DNA from: an uncultured Caulobacter sp.
GTDB taxonomy: Bacteria; Pseudomonadota; Alphaproteobacteria; Caulobacterales; Caulobacteraceae
Length of the DNA: 56,225 nt
Reading direction: 5' to 3'
NCBI GenBank assembly: GCA_937991555.1
Contig: CALKHU010000001.1
Coordinates: 1-56,225, forward strand
Shown in pieces: positions 45,460 to 53,748 of the stretch. The notes beneath the pieces were generated by a model. It was not told the DNA's origin. It saw only the letters and a program-made list of their open reading frames with translations, and did not search any database. Position numbers and translations under genes: made by a program. The stretch's first letter is position 1, and each line of letters begins with the position of its first letter.

Positions 45460-45840
45460 ATGCGCCTCCTGCCTTCCGCTCTCGCCTTCTCGTTTCTCCT
45501 GGGGACCGCCCCTGCCATCGCGCAGACGACGGCCCTCGCCGGTCCGGCGGGGCCGCAGGCGCCGGAGGGCGGGGCATGGACGGACTGTCCGGTGACCTCG
45601 GTGACCATCCACCGCGACCGGCTGGAGCTGAAGTGCGCCGGGACGGCCGGCGCCGACAACCCGCGGGTGTTCGCCATCGAGAGCCTCGACCGGATGACCG
45701 ACTTCGTGCTGCGCATGGCCCTGGACGCCAAGGCCCGCGGCAAGCCGCTGTCGCTGCTCTATGTGAAGTCGCCGGTGGCCAATCCGACCGGCTGTGCGGT
45801 GGAAACCTGCCGCCGGATCGTCGCCGCCGAGTCGAAATAG
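45460..45840 (+). CDS. Exported protein of unknown function
   Basis: A 126-residue protein with a signal peptide (residues 1-22, cleavage after AIAQ-like) and four cysteines in the mature part (DCPVT, LKCAGT, GCAVETC), which could form two disulfides in the periplasm. No family was recognised. It stands alone between two divergent transcription units. Confidence 0.72.
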   Translation: MRLLPSALAFSFLLGTAPAIAQTTALAGPAGPQAPEGGAWTDCPVTSVTIHRDRLELKCAGTAGADNPRVFAIESLDRMTDFVLRMALDAKARGKPLSLLYVKSPVANPTGCAVETCRRIVAAESK

Positions 45841-45912
45841 CCGTCATTGCGCTTGACGTTCGCGTCACCCGGCGGGACCATTCCTGAACAACGATAATCA
45901 GGGATGGAAGCC

Positions 45913-47655
45913 ATGCCGGAGCGGCAGTTCGACATCGTCATCCGGGGCGGGACCGTGGTCGACGGCTCCGGCGGAGAATCCTACGTCGCCGACGTCGGCG
46001 TGCGAAACGGGCTGATCGCGGCCATCGGCAGGGACCTGCCGGCCGGCGTCGAGGAGATCGACGCGCGCGGCAAGCTGGTGACGCCGGGCTTCGTCGACAT
46101 CCACACCCACTACGACGGCCAGGCGACCTGGGACCAGCGCATGCAGCCCTCGTCCTGGCACGGGGTGACCACGGCCGTCATGGGCAACTGCGGCGTCGGC
46201 TTCGCGCCCTGCAAGCCGGAGGACCATGATCGCCTCATCCGGCTGATGGAAGGGGTCGAGGACATTCCCTTCCCGGTGCTGACCGAGGGCCTGCCGTGGA
46301 ATTGGGAGAGCTTCCCCGACTACCTCGACAGCCTCGACGGCCGGTCGTTCGACATCGATATCGGCGCCCAGCTGCCGCACGCGGCGCTGCGCGTCTATGT
46401 GATGGGCGAACGCGGGGCCAACCGTGAGCCGGCGACGCGCGAGGACATCGCCCGCATGGCCGTGATCGCCAAGTCGGCGGTCGAGGCCGGCGCGCTCGGC
46501 TTCTCGACCTCGCGGACGCTCAACCACCGCACCAGCGACGGCCAGCCGACCCCGACCCTCACCGCCGGCGAGGACGAGCTCGAGGGCATCGCGCTCGGTC
46601 TGAAGGCGGCGGGCAAGGGCGTGCTGCAGTTCGTGTCCGACTTCCAGCAACCGGCCGAGGAGTTCGCCATGTTCCGGCGGCTGGTCGAGAAGAGCGGCCG
46701 GCCGCTCAGCTTCAGCCTGGCCCAGAGCCCCAGGGGGCCTGACAGCTGGAAGATCCTGCTCGCCGCGCTGGAACAGGCCAACGACGACGGCCTGCCGATG
46801 AAGGCCCAGGTCGCCGGCCGTCCCGTCGGGGTGCTGTTCGGACTGGAGCTGACGCTCAATCCGTTCAGCCAGCATGAGACCTACCGGGAGATCGCCCACC
46901 TGCCGCTGGCGGAGCGGGTCGAGCGGCTGAAGGACCCCGCCTTCCGCGCGCGGTTGCTCAGCGAGGAGTTGGACCCCAAGGGTCCGTTCGCGGGCAGCGC
47001 GCTGCGCGCCTGGGACAACATGTTCCTGCTCGGCGAGCGGCCCGACTACGAGCCGAAGCCGACCGACACCGTAAAGGAGATCGCCGCCGCGCGCGGGCTG
47101 TGGCCGGACGAGGTGGCGCTGGACCACATGCTCTCCAATGGCGGGCGCGGCATGCTCTACCACCCGTTCCTGAACTACGCGAACGGCTCGCTGGACCCCA
47201 GCTTCGCCATGCTGACCCACCGCGACACGGTGCCGGGCCTGAGCGACGGCGGGGCGCACGTGGGCATGATCTGCGACGGCAGCTTCCCGACCAGCAACAT
47301 CACCCACTGGACGCGCGACCGCACGCGGGGCCCGAAGCTGGGCCTCGAGCAGATGATCCGCATGCAGACGCGCGACACCGCCGAGGCGGTCGGGCTGCTC
47401 GACCGCGGCCTGATCGAAGTCGGCCTGCGGGCGGATCTCAACGTCATCGACTACGACCGGCTGACGCTGCACGCGCCGAGCGTGGCCTACGACCTGCCGG
47501 CCGGCGGGCGGCGGCTGATCCAGAAGGCGGACGGCTATGTGGCGACGATCGTGGCGGGCCAGGTCACCTACCGCGACGGCGAGCCCACCGGCGCCCTGCC
47601 GGGACGGCTGGTGCGCGGCGCGCAGGCGGCGCCGATGGCGCTGGCGGCGGAGTAG
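45913..47655 (+). CDS. N-acyl-D-amino-acid deacylase/D-aminoacylase family amidohydrolase
   Basis: A 580-residue amidohydrolase with the metal site DIHTHYDGQ near the N-terminus, GNCGVGFAP, a mid-protein carboxylated-region AKSAVEAGALGFST, and DGGAHVGMICD toward the C-terminus. These enzymes hydrolyse N-acyl-D-amino acids or cyclic amides. The start with AGGGA eight bases upstream fits the usual N-terminus (FDIVIRGGTVVDGSG); an ATG three codons earlier is also possible. Substrate unknown. Confidence 0.9.
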   Translation: MPERQFDIVIRGGTVVDGSGGESYVADVGVRNGLIAAIGRDLPAGVEEIDARGKLVTPGFVDIHTHYDGQATWDQRMQPSSWHGVTTAVMGNCGVGFAPCKPEDHDRLIRLMEGVEDIPFPVLTEGLPWNWESFPDYLDSLDGRSFDIDIGAQLPHAALRVYVMGERGANREPATREDIARMAVIAKSAVEAGALGFSTSRTLNHRTSDGQPTPTLTAGEDELEGIALGLKAAGKGVLQFVSDFQQPAEEFAMFRRLVEKSGRPLSFSLAQSPRGPDSWKILLAALEQANDDGLPMKAQVAGRPVGVLFGLELTLNPFSQHETYREIAHLPLAERVERLKDPAFRARLLSEELDPKGPFAGSALRAWDNMFLLGERPDYEPKPTDTVKEIAAARGLWPDEVALDHMLSNGGRGMLYHPFLNYANGSLDPSFAMLTHRDTVPGLSDGGAHVGMICDGSFPTSNITHWTRDRTRGPKLGLEQMIRMQTRDTAEAVGLLDRGLIEVGLRADLNVIDYDRLTLHAPSVAYDLPAGGRRLIQKADGYVATIVAGQVTYRDGEPTGALPGRLVRGAQAAPMALAAE

Positions 47656-47664
47656 GGGCGCGAG

Positions 47665-47706
47665 ATGACCCTTCAACTGCTCGCCGACCTGGACGCGCTG
47701 GGGTGA
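47665..47706 (+). pseudogene. Possible remnant of a gene start (13 codons)
   Basis: Ten bases after the deacylase stop an ATG opens MTLQLLADLDALG and then meets TGA. The composition is like a real N-terminus, and the following membrane ORF is AT-richer. It may be the stump of a gene interrupted here, or chance. Confidence 0.2.
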
Positions 47707-47717
47707 GGCCGGACCGA

Positions 47718-48053
47718 GTGAATCTGTTGCCAGCAGAATCGCCGTGGTTCGACGCCGGCCGATACCTGCAGGCGATCGCGATGATCGCTGCCTTCTGCAT
47801 CTTTGCGGTCGTTCTGATGTGGGCTGTTCTGGGGTCCGACCCGGTGACCGCCGTCGCGTTCACGGTGATCTTCGCGGCAATGGCGTTCCGCGTTCCGGCC
47901 GCAGGCTGGCGGCAAGGTGCTAAGCACGGCATCGCCGCCACTCTTCTTTACGTGGTGGCGTGCGTCGGCGTCTATTTCGCCCTGACACTCCTGGGTGCCG
48001 CGCTTGCCAGGAACCTGGGCGTCGGCGGATATGTCCTGAAGCTGTTGGGGTAG
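47718..48053 (+). CDS. Small membrane protein of unknown function
   Basis: The 111-residue product has three hydrophobic helices (about residues 16-36, 42-58 and 72-95). It starts at a GTG with TGAGG nine bases upstream. The base composition is visibly less GC-rich than its neighbours, with more T in third positions (ctttgcggtcgttctgatg), which suggests more recent arrival. It is convergent with the DUF1330 gene. Family not recognised. Confidence 0.6.
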   Translation: MNLLPAESPWFDAGRYLQAIAMIAAFCIFAVVLMWAVLGSDPVTAVAFTVIFAAMAFRVPAAGWRQGAKHGIAATLLYVVACVGVYFALTLLGAALARNLGVGGYVLKLLG

Positions 48054-48063
48054 CGAGCCCTAG

Positions 48064-48498
48064 CTACTCCCCGAACCCCTCGCCCGGCTCGATCGGGGCC
48101 ATGCGGATGAGGCGGCTGTCCTCGACGGCGGCCTGGCGGTGTTTGACGTGCTCGCGGTAGCCGGGGTCGGTGACCATGGCCAGGAAGGCGCCGGCGCTGG
48201 GGTAGAAGGCGATGAAGGCCAGGTCCCAGCGCTCGTCCGTCGGGCCGGTGACGACCACGTCCGGCCGACCGGCCCAGATCTGCCGGCCGCCGACCCGGGC
48301 GAAGACGTGCGCCGTCGTGCGGCCATAGGCGCGGTAGGCGTCCAGCCCGGTCATGCCCTGGCCGTGGTTCGGGTGGTCCGGCGGATAGTCGGCCAGCGGC
48401 CGCAGCCGGACGAGGTTCAGCATGTGGATCGGTTCGTCGCGGGGCAGGGCCTTGAAGGCGTCGAACTGCGGGCGGGTCGGGTCGATGGAGCCGGTCAT
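48064..48498 (-). CDS. DUF1330 domain protein
   Basis: A 144-residue soluble protein with the DUF1330 pattern: PIHMLNLVRLRP, YRAYGRTTAHVFARVGGRQIWAG, and WDLAFIAFYPSAGAFLAMVTDPGYRE. The fold is a ferredoxin-like dimeric alpha/beta barrel seen in small oxygenases and unknown proteins. Function unknown. There is no clear Shine-Dalgarno; a GTG five codons upstream is an alternative start. Confidence 0.82.
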   Translation of the reverse strand: MTGSIDPTRPQFDAFKALPRDEPIHMLNLVRLRPLADYPPDHPNHGQGMTGLDAYRAYGRTTAHVFARVGGRQIWAGRPDVVVTGPTDERWDLAFIAFYPSAGAFLAMVTDPGYREHVKHRQAAVEDSRLIRMAPIEPGEGFGE

Positions 48499-48590
48499 GA
48501 GGGGAGTGTTCACCGTGCCGCGAGATTTGACCAGTGTGGCGCTGTTCGCTCCGACAGGCGACTGCCCTCCGCCAACAGGGGGAGGACGGC

Positions 48591-49253
48591 CTAGCGCTTG
48601 GCGATCCAGATCACATGACGGGCGCCGCGGCCCCGGTGAGCGCGCACGCCGACCTCCTCGACCGCGAATCCGGCCTGCTTCAGCCGCTTCGTGAATCCGA
48701 AATCCTGCACCGAAGACCAGACCGCCAGCAGCCCCCCGGGGGTGAGGGCCGCCTTCGCGCGGGCGAGGCCGGCGGGACCGTAGAGGCCGTCGTTGTGCTT
48801 CCGGGTCAGGCCGCCGGGGCCGTTGTCGACGTCGAGCAGGATGGCGTCCCAGCCGCCCTCGGCGATCAGGGCGGCGACGTCGCCCTCGCGGACCTCGACG
48901 CGGGGATCGTCGAGGCAGTCGCCGAACACGGGGCCCAGCGGGCCGCGCGCCCAGGCGATGACGGCGGGCACGATCTCCGCGACGACCAGCGTCGCCCGCG
49001 GTCCATAGGCCGCCTGGGCGGCGCGCAGGGTGAAGCCCATGCCGAGGCCGCCGATCAGCACGCGCGGGGCGCGGCGGTCGGCCAGCCGTTCGGCGGTCAA
49101 AGTGGCGAGCGCCTCCTCCGACCCGCTGAGCCGGCTGTTCATCAGCTCGACGCCGCCGTCGGCCATGATCGAGTATTCGGTCCCGCGCCGCAGCAGGCGC
49201 AGCTCGCCGCCGCCGGGGACCGGGGCGGCGGCCAGGGGCTCCCAGCGGATCAT
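48591..49253 (-). CDS. SAM-dependent methyltransferase, spermidine-synthase-like
   Basis: The 220-residue protein has the class I fold: motif I VLIGGLGMGFTLRAA, an acidic strand end VVAEI, and DAILLDVDNGPGG at the motif IV position, as in spermidine synthase-like proteins. It lacks the N-terminal beta domain of true spermidine synthase. Its ATG overlaps the TPM gene stop by four bases (ATGA), so it is the last gene of the lemA operon. Acceptor unknown. Confidence 0.85.
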   Translation of the reverse strand: MIRWEPLAAAPVPGGGELRLLRRGTEYSIMADGGVELMNSRLSGSEEALATLTAERLADRRAPRVLIGGLGMGFTLRAAQAAYGPRATLVVAEIVPAVIAWARGPLGPVFGDCLDDPRVEVREGDVAALIAEGGWDAILLDVDNGPGGLTRKHNDGLYGPAGLARAKAALTPGGLLAVWSSVQDFGFTKRLKQAGFAVEEVGVRAHRGRGARHVIWIAKR

Positions 49254-49957
49254 TCGCGGCCGGGCGGCGGCAGCACCACCAGGCGGTCGGGCAGTTCGTT
49301 CGGGTTGTCGGCGCGCGGCGGCACATGATCGGCCAGGATCTCGCCCGACCGCTTCACGGCCGCCTCGAAGGCGCCGGCGATGTCGCGGCGCTTCAGCCCG
49401 GCGAGGAGCAAGGCGACCACCTCCTCCCAGACCTTCGGGTCGGCGACCGTGTAGATGCCCTCGTCGGCGATGACTTCCGCGCGGTGCTCGGCCAGCGAGG
49501 CGAACAGGAGCACGCCGGTGCGTTCGCGGGTGACATGCAGGCCGTGGCCGAGGAACTGCTGCATGGCCGCGCGGTGGACCCGCTCGGCCTTCAGCGATCC
49601 CGGCGTCAGGGCGCGTCGCACGGGCGGGATCGACACGATGAGCGCGGCCAGCACGAACACCGCCGCCTGGGACGCCGCATAGACGGCGAGGGCGTTGAAG
49701 ATCGTCTGCCCGACCGGGCCGTGGCCGGCGGTCCAGCCGCCGAACAGGGCGACCAGCATCCGCGGTTCGAAACCGAGCAGCAGCGCCAGGGCTGGCAGGG
49801 CCAGCGCCGCGCCGGCCGCCCAGGCGATGGGGGTCTCGCGGTAGTCGGATACGGATGGGGCGAGGACGCAGTAGATCTCGCCCGCCGTCGTCTTCTCGGC
49901 CGCCGCGACGGCGTCCGCGATCCGCCGGTGATCGGCTTCGGTCATCTTCATGGCCAT
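49250..49957 (-). CDS. TPM domain membrane protein
   Basis: A 235-residue protein of the TPM family. The N-terminal half has three membrane helices (about 45-62, 68-80, 90-110); the C-terminal half is the TPM domain, with RAAMQQFLGHGLHVTRERTGVLLFASLAEHRAEV and IYTVADPKVWEE. TPM proteins accompany LemA and are thought to act in membrane or cell-envelope quality control, without proven activity in bacteria. Confidence 0.85.
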   Translation of the reverse strand: MAMKMTEADHRRIADAVAAAEKTTAGEIYCVLAPSVSDYRETPIAWAAGAALALPALALLLGFEPRMLVALFGGWTAGHGPVGQTIFNALAVYAASQAAVFVLAALIVSIPPVRRALTPGSLKAERVHRAAMQQFLGHGLHVTRERTGVLLFASLAEHRAEVIADEGIYTVADPKVWEEVVALLLAGLKRRDIAGAFEAAVKRSGEILADHVPPRADNPNELPDRLVVLPPPGRE

Positions 49958-49958
49958 C

Positions 49959-50828
49959 TCACCAGCCTCCCGAGGCGCCGCCGCCCCCGAACGATCCGCC
50001 GCCGCCGGAGAAGCCGCCGCCGAAGCCGCCGCCGCCGGACCAGCCGCCGCGTCCGCCGCCGCCGAGGATGTTGCCGATGATCGCGCCAGCGATCATCGGG
50101 GCGATGTCGTCGTCCCCGCGGTAGCGCCGCCGCCGGCGACGGCCGCCGCCCCCGCCGCCGCTCATCATGATCAACAGCAGGATGATGAAGCCGATCACCA
50201 GCACGGCGACGATGGCCTTGGGCGGGCCCGACCGCTGCGGACGTTCCGCGGCGGCGGCGGCCTGGGCCCGCGCCTGGTCGTCCGGCAGGCTGAGCTGCTG
50301 GATGAGGGCTTCGGTCCCGGCGACGACGCCGCCTTCCATGTCGCCGGCCTTGAAGCGGGGGATGATGGCCGACTGGATGATGACGCTGCTCAGGGCGTCG
50401 GTCAGCACGGGCTCGAGCCCGTAGCCGACCTCGATGCGCACCTTCCGCTCGTTGGGTGCGACGATCAGGATCGCGCCGTCGTCGGTCTTCTCCGAGCCGA
50501 TGCCCCAGGCCCGGCCGAGCTGGTAGCCGTAGTCCTCGATCTCGTAGTCCTGCAGCGACGGCAGGGTGGCGACGACCAGCTGGCGGCCGGTCTGCTGCTC
50601 AAGGGTCTCGAGCTTCTGCGTCAGCTGCTGCTCGGTCGCCGGGGAGAGCAGGCCCGCGTCATCGACGACCCGCCCGCTCAGCTTCGGGAAGGTCGGCGCT
50701 GCGAGCGCGGGCAGGGCGAAGAGGGCGAGCGCCAGCCCGAGAAGGATCCTCCCCGGAGCGAAGCGAGGGGGAGGGGGGGCGCCGGGGCGGCGGTCCCCCT
50801 CCCCGCGAGCGGGGAGGGAGGGGCGCAC
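49959..50828 (-). CDS. YgcG-type TPM domain protein with glycine-rich tail
   Basis: A 289-residue exported protein: a signal peptide near residues 28-45 (ILLGLALALFALPALA), a TPM domain (VVDDAGLLSPATEQQL, LVVATLPSLQDYEIEDYGYQL, RKVRIEVGYGLEP), one membrane helix near 205-222, then a Gly/Ser/Phe-rich tail typical of YgcG proteins. The GTG start shares one base with the lemA stop (TAGTG). The first 25 codons are made of a palindromic repeat and are Arg/Pro-rich, so the signal peptide starts unusually late. No other start codon exists between. Confidence 0.82.
   Translation of the reverse strand: MRPSLPARGEGDRRPGAPPPPRFAPGRILLGLALALFALPALAAPTFPKLSGRVVDDAGLLSPATEQQLTQKLETLEQQTGRQLVVATLPSLQDYEIEDYGYQLGRAWGIGSEKTDDGAILIVAPNERKVRIEVGYGLEPVLTDALSSVIIQSAIIPRFKAGDMEGGVVAGTEALIQQLSLPDDQARAQAAAAAERPQRSGPPKAIVAVLVIGFIILLLIMMSGGGGGGRRRRRRYRGDDDIAPMIAGAIIGNILGGGGRGGWSGGGGFGGGFSGGGGSFGGGGASGGW
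50748..50818. repeat. Purine/pyrimidine palindromic repeat within the start of the TPM gene
   Basis: Two hairpins lie back to back: cctccccggagcg...gggggagg (50748-50775) and ccctccccgc-ga-gcggggaggg (50797-50818, ten pairs). It resembles the hairpin at 51591 and the purine-rich bases before the OsmC gene at about 28390, so a dispersed family is likely. Here it is read as coding. Confidence 0.6.
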
Positions 50829-51478
50829 TACTGCTGCGCCGGAGCCGGGGTCGCCGGGGCCGGAGCCGGGGCGGGCGGCGCGCTGAAGTCGACGGTCGGC
50901 GCGGACTGCGCCGAAGCGGCAGCCTGGAACAGCTGGGCCGGTTGCTGCCCGCTGTAAAGCGTCTTGGCCCAGATCACCTGCGGGAAGGTGCGCAGCGTGG
51001 TGTTGTACTGCTGGGCGGCCTCGTTGTAGTCGCGCCGCGCGATGGCGATCCGGTTCTCGGTGCCTTCCAGCTGGCTCTGCAGGGCCATGAAGTTCGTGTT
51101 CGACTTCAGCTCCGGATAGTTCTCCTGGATCATCATCAGCCGGCCGAGCACGCCCGACAGGCGATCCTGCGAGGCCTGGAACTGCTGGAACTGGGCCGGG
51201 TTGGTGATCGTCGAGGCGTCGACGCGGACCTGTGTCGCCGAGGCGCGGGCCTCGGTCACGGCGGTCAGGACGTCCTTCTCCTGGGCCGCGTAGCCCTTCA
51301 CCGTGTTGACGAGGTTGGGGATCAGGTCGGCCCGGCGCTGGTACTGGTTCTGCACCTCGGCCCAGCGGGCCTTCACGGCCTCGTCCTGCGTCGGGATGGT
51401 GTTGACGCCGCAGGCGGAGAGCAGGGCGGCGACGGCGAGCGCCGGCGCCAGTCGGAGGAGGCGGGAAATCGCGGTCAT
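50828..51478 (-). CDS. lemA: LemA family lipoprotein
   Basis: A 216-residue LemA protein. Residues 1-23 are a lipoprotein signal with lipobox LLSAC. The LemA core reads WAEVQNQYQRRADLIPNLV, GYAAQEKDVLTAV, ENYPELKSN and ARRDYNEAAQQYNTTLRTFP, forming long antiparallel helices. The last 40 residues are Pro/Ala-rich. LemA genes are regularly followed by TPM genes, as here, and all four genes overlap or abut, so this is an operon. Confidence 0.92.
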   Translation of the reverse strand: MTAISRLLRLAPALAVAALLSACGVNTIPTQDEAVKARWAEVQNQYQRRADLIPNLVNTVKGYAAQEKDVLTAVTEARASATQVRVDASTITNPAQFQQFQASQDRLSGVLGRLMMIQENYPELKSNTNFMALQSQLEGTENRIAIARRDYNEAAQQYNTTLRTFPQVIWAKTLYSGQQPAQLFQAAASAQSAPTVDFSAPPAPAPAPATPAPAQQ

Positions 51479-51590
51479 GGATAGCCCCTGGTCGCGGTCC
51501 CCGATGGACCGCGCCAGCAGATATGGCCCCGCTTTCGGCGGTGGTGAAGCACCCGGGCTGCGATTTTTCGAACGCCGGTTTGAGAGGCTT

Positions 51591-51619
51591 CCCCCTTCCT
51601 CGCCGGCGGAGGAAGGGGG
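51591..51619 (-). repeat. Palindromic hairpin after the acyl-CoA dehydrogenase gene
   Basis: cccccttcctc and gaggaaggggg pair over 11 bases with a seven-base loop. It lies just after the dehydrogenase stop on the minus strand and may end its transcript, although no T-run follows. Its spelling is close to the repeat inside the TPM gene. Confidence 0.5.
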
Positions 51620-51626
51620 AGCCGCC

Positions 51627-52967
51627 CTACATCCCCAGTTCGCGGTCGTTCTTGCCGGCGGCGCGGCCGGCCGCCCACTCTTCTTCCAGGGCCTGGAATT
51701 CCTTCCGCTTCGGCCCGAGGTAGCCGAACAGGAAGGCTGCGACCTTGCGCATCTGGATTTCCTCCGCGCCCTCGGTGATCCGGTAGCGGCGGTGGTGGCG
51801 GTAGATGTGCTCGAAGGCCTTGTGGCGGCTGTAGCCGATGCCGCCGTGCACCTGCATGGCGCGGTCGGCGGCCTCGCAGACCAGGCGGTTGCCCCAGTAG
51901 TTGCACATCGAGACCTTGTCGGAGAGCTCCTTCTCGATCTGCTTGTGCTCCATGCGGTCCATCTGCCAGGCGGTCTGGCGGATCAGCAGGCGCAGCATCT
52001 CGGCCTGGGTGGCGAGCTCGACCAGCGGCCACTGGATGGCCTGGTTGTCCGCCAGCGCCTTGCCGAACGGCTTGCGCATGCGGGCGTACTTGACGCTCTC
52101 GTTGATGCAGTAGACGGCGGCGCCGAGCGAGCTGGCCGCCTGGCGGATGCGGTTCTGGTGGACGAAGGACTGCCCGATGCCGAGGCCGCGGTCGATCTCA
52201 CCCCAGTAGGCGTCCTCGGGGATCCAGCAGTCGAACGAGATCCGCGGGTGGTCGGTGGGCATGTTGAAGGTCCACAGCCACTCCTCGATCTTGATGTGCT
52301 CGCGCGGCACGATGAAGCAGGTGATGCCGTGGGCGTCGCCGTCCTTGCCGCTGGTGCGGGCGAAGACCATCACGTGGCTGACCACGTGCATGCCCGTGGT
52401 CCACATCTTCTCGCCCTTCACCCGCCAGCCGGGCTTGCCGTCCTTCGTCTCGCGGACGCCGGTGGTCTCCATGAAGGTGGCGTCGGAGCCGTGGTTCGGC
52501 TCGGTCAGGCCGAAGGCCGTGCGCAGCGAGCCGTTCATGATGGCCTCGCTGTCGCGGGCCCACTGCTCGGGCGTGGCGAATTCCTTGAACAGCAGGATGA
52601 ACGGGTTGTTGCCGACGATCGAATGTTCGTTCTGAAGGTCGTTGAACAGGCCGAGCCCCTTGGACGCGAGATGCTCGCGGATCACCGCCATCCAGAGGTG
52701 GCTGCCGTCCTTGCCGCCCATGTCCTTCGGCCAGGCGAAGCGCAGGTGGCCCGCCTCGTCGGCCAGCTTGCGCGCCTTGGCGAGCAGCTCCTCCCACTCG
52801 GGGCGGGGCAGGCCGTCGTTGTCGAAATCGGTGCGCGCCCATTCGCGGCGGTGGTCGAAGAAGCGGTCGTTGTCGTCCTGCGCCTGCAGGGGATTGATCT
52901 TCTCTTCGATGAAGCGGTCGAGCTCGGCGAGGTAGTCGACGAGTTCCTGAGGCAGGGCGAAGTCCAT
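51627..52967 (-). CDS. Acyl-CoA dehydrogenase (third copy)
   Basis: A 446-residue FAD enzyme with FGLTEPNHGSDATF, KMWTTGMH, and a likely catalytic Glu in YRITEGAEEIQ. The N-terminal part is longer than in the 380-residue enzymes, as in some acyl-CoA dehydrogenases of alphaproteobacteria acting on bulky substrates such as steroid or CoA-linked side chains (inferred, not shown). GGGAG precedes the ATG. A 14-bp motif upstream is shared with the second thiolase gene. Confidence 0.92.
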   Translation of the reverse strand: MDFALPQELVDYLAELDRFIEEKINPLQAQDDNDRFFDHRREWARTDFDNDGLPRPEWEELLAKARKLADEAGHLRFAWPKDMGGKDGSHLWMAVIREHLASKGLGLFNDLQNEHSIVGNNPFILLFKEFATPEQWARDSEAIMNGSLRTAFGLTEPNHGSDATFMETTGVRETKDGKPGWRVKGEKMWTTGMHVVSHVMVFARTSGKDGDAHGITCFIVPREHIKIEEWLWTFNMPTDHPRISFDCWIPEDAYWGEIDRGLGIGQSFVHQNRIRQAASSLGAAVYCINESVKYARMRKPFGKALADNQAIQWPLVELATQAEMLRLLIRQTAWQMDRMEHKQIEKELSDKVSMCNYWGNRLVCEAADRAMQVHGGIGYSRHKAFEHIYRHHRRYRITEGAEEIQMRKVAAFLFGYLGPKRKEFQALEEEWAAGRAAGKNDRELGM

Positions 52968-53015
52968 GGCGCGCTCCCGGTCCTGGCTGTTCTTGTTGGA
53001 GCCAGTATGCGCGGC

Positions 53016-53029
53016 GGTTTACGCGCGCG
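53016..53029. promoter_or_regulatory. Shared 14-bp motif upstream of the third acyl-CoA dehydrogenase gene
   Basis: ggtttacgcgcgcg lies 49 bases upstream of the dehydrogenase ATG and is identical, in reverse complement, to 45338-45351 upstream of the second thiolase gene. A common regulator of the two genes is possible. The site is also 86 bases before the divergent small membrane protein gene. Confidence 0.4.
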
Positions 53030-53114
53030 GCAACCGTGACCCGACGTAACCTCCGGTCGTCGGCGGGCGGCGCGAGAAAGGCGATATTCACCTTCCGCCG
53101 CGACACTGGGCTCC

Positions 53115-53528
53115 ATGCTCCTGATCGTCGCCGCCGCCATTCTCGGAGCCGCCGTCGGCCTCTACGTCCGGCCGCGGGTGTTCGCGCTCGCCATCGCCCT
53201 GTCGGTGTCCGGCGCCACACAGATGGTGTTCGTGTTCCTGGCCAGGCTGTCGGAAGCCAGGCCCGACCACGACCGGATCATCCGCGCCCTCGAGTTCTTC
53301 TCGATCCTCGACGTGCACGGCCTCTGGCCGGTGATGGCGGCGGCGGGGACCGGCACCCTGCTGGCGGCGCTCGGCTGGTCCGTCGCGCGGCAGGACACGA
53401 CCGACGCCTTCTGGTTTCCGGGGCTTGAGACCGACCGTCGCCGCGGCGTGCGGTCGATGGAACTGGTCGAGGATCGCGCCATCCACGCCGAGGCCCGCGA
53501 GCGCCTGGATTCGATCCTGAGACGCTGA
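53115..53528 (+). CDS. Small membrane protein of unknown function
   Basis: A 137-residue protein with three hydrophobic helices (about residues 2-17, 22-42 and 67-88) and a soluble charged C-terminal tail (LETDRRRGVRSMELVEDRAIHAEARERLDSIL). I do not recognise it. It is divergent from the acyl-CoA dehydrogenase gene with 147 bases between the start codons. Confidence 0.7.
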   Translation: MLLIVAAAILGAAVGLYVRPRVFALAIALSVSGATQMVFVFLARLSEARPDHDRIIRALEFFSILDVHGLWPVMAAAGTGTLLAALGWSVARQDTTDAFWFPGLETDRRRGVRSMELVEDRAIHAEARERLDSILRR

Positions 53529-53590
53529 GATTTCCCGCCGTCATCCCTGACGCCGGCGGCAAAAAAATCTGAACACTGTGAAGATTGGGG

Positions 53591-53618
53591 TTGCGCGCCC
53601 CAGATAACCGCTGATATC
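53591..53618 (+). promoter_or_regulatory. Proposed promoter of the CC_3452-type gene
   Basis: TTGCGC and GATATC are 16 bases apart in an AT-richer stretch, giving a leader of about 120 bases before the ATG. The leader contains tgggga...tcccca, a possible hairpin. Pattern evidence only. Confidence 0.35.
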
Positions 53619-53748
53619 TAAGCAGCGTCAAGTTCGGCTCGGGCCGTCGGTGGGGATACCGGCGACCCTCCCCATGAGCCGGAAGCGACGCCAGTACCGA
53701 TCCGAGACAAGAACACTTCCACCCCGAATTTACGCCGGAGAGCGCAAC

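Noticed and set aside
53540..53575. Hairpin next to a run of seven A as a terminator for the small membrane gene
   Set aside because: On the plus strand the run is A, not T, and the stem has poor pairing, so it does not fit a terminator for that gene.
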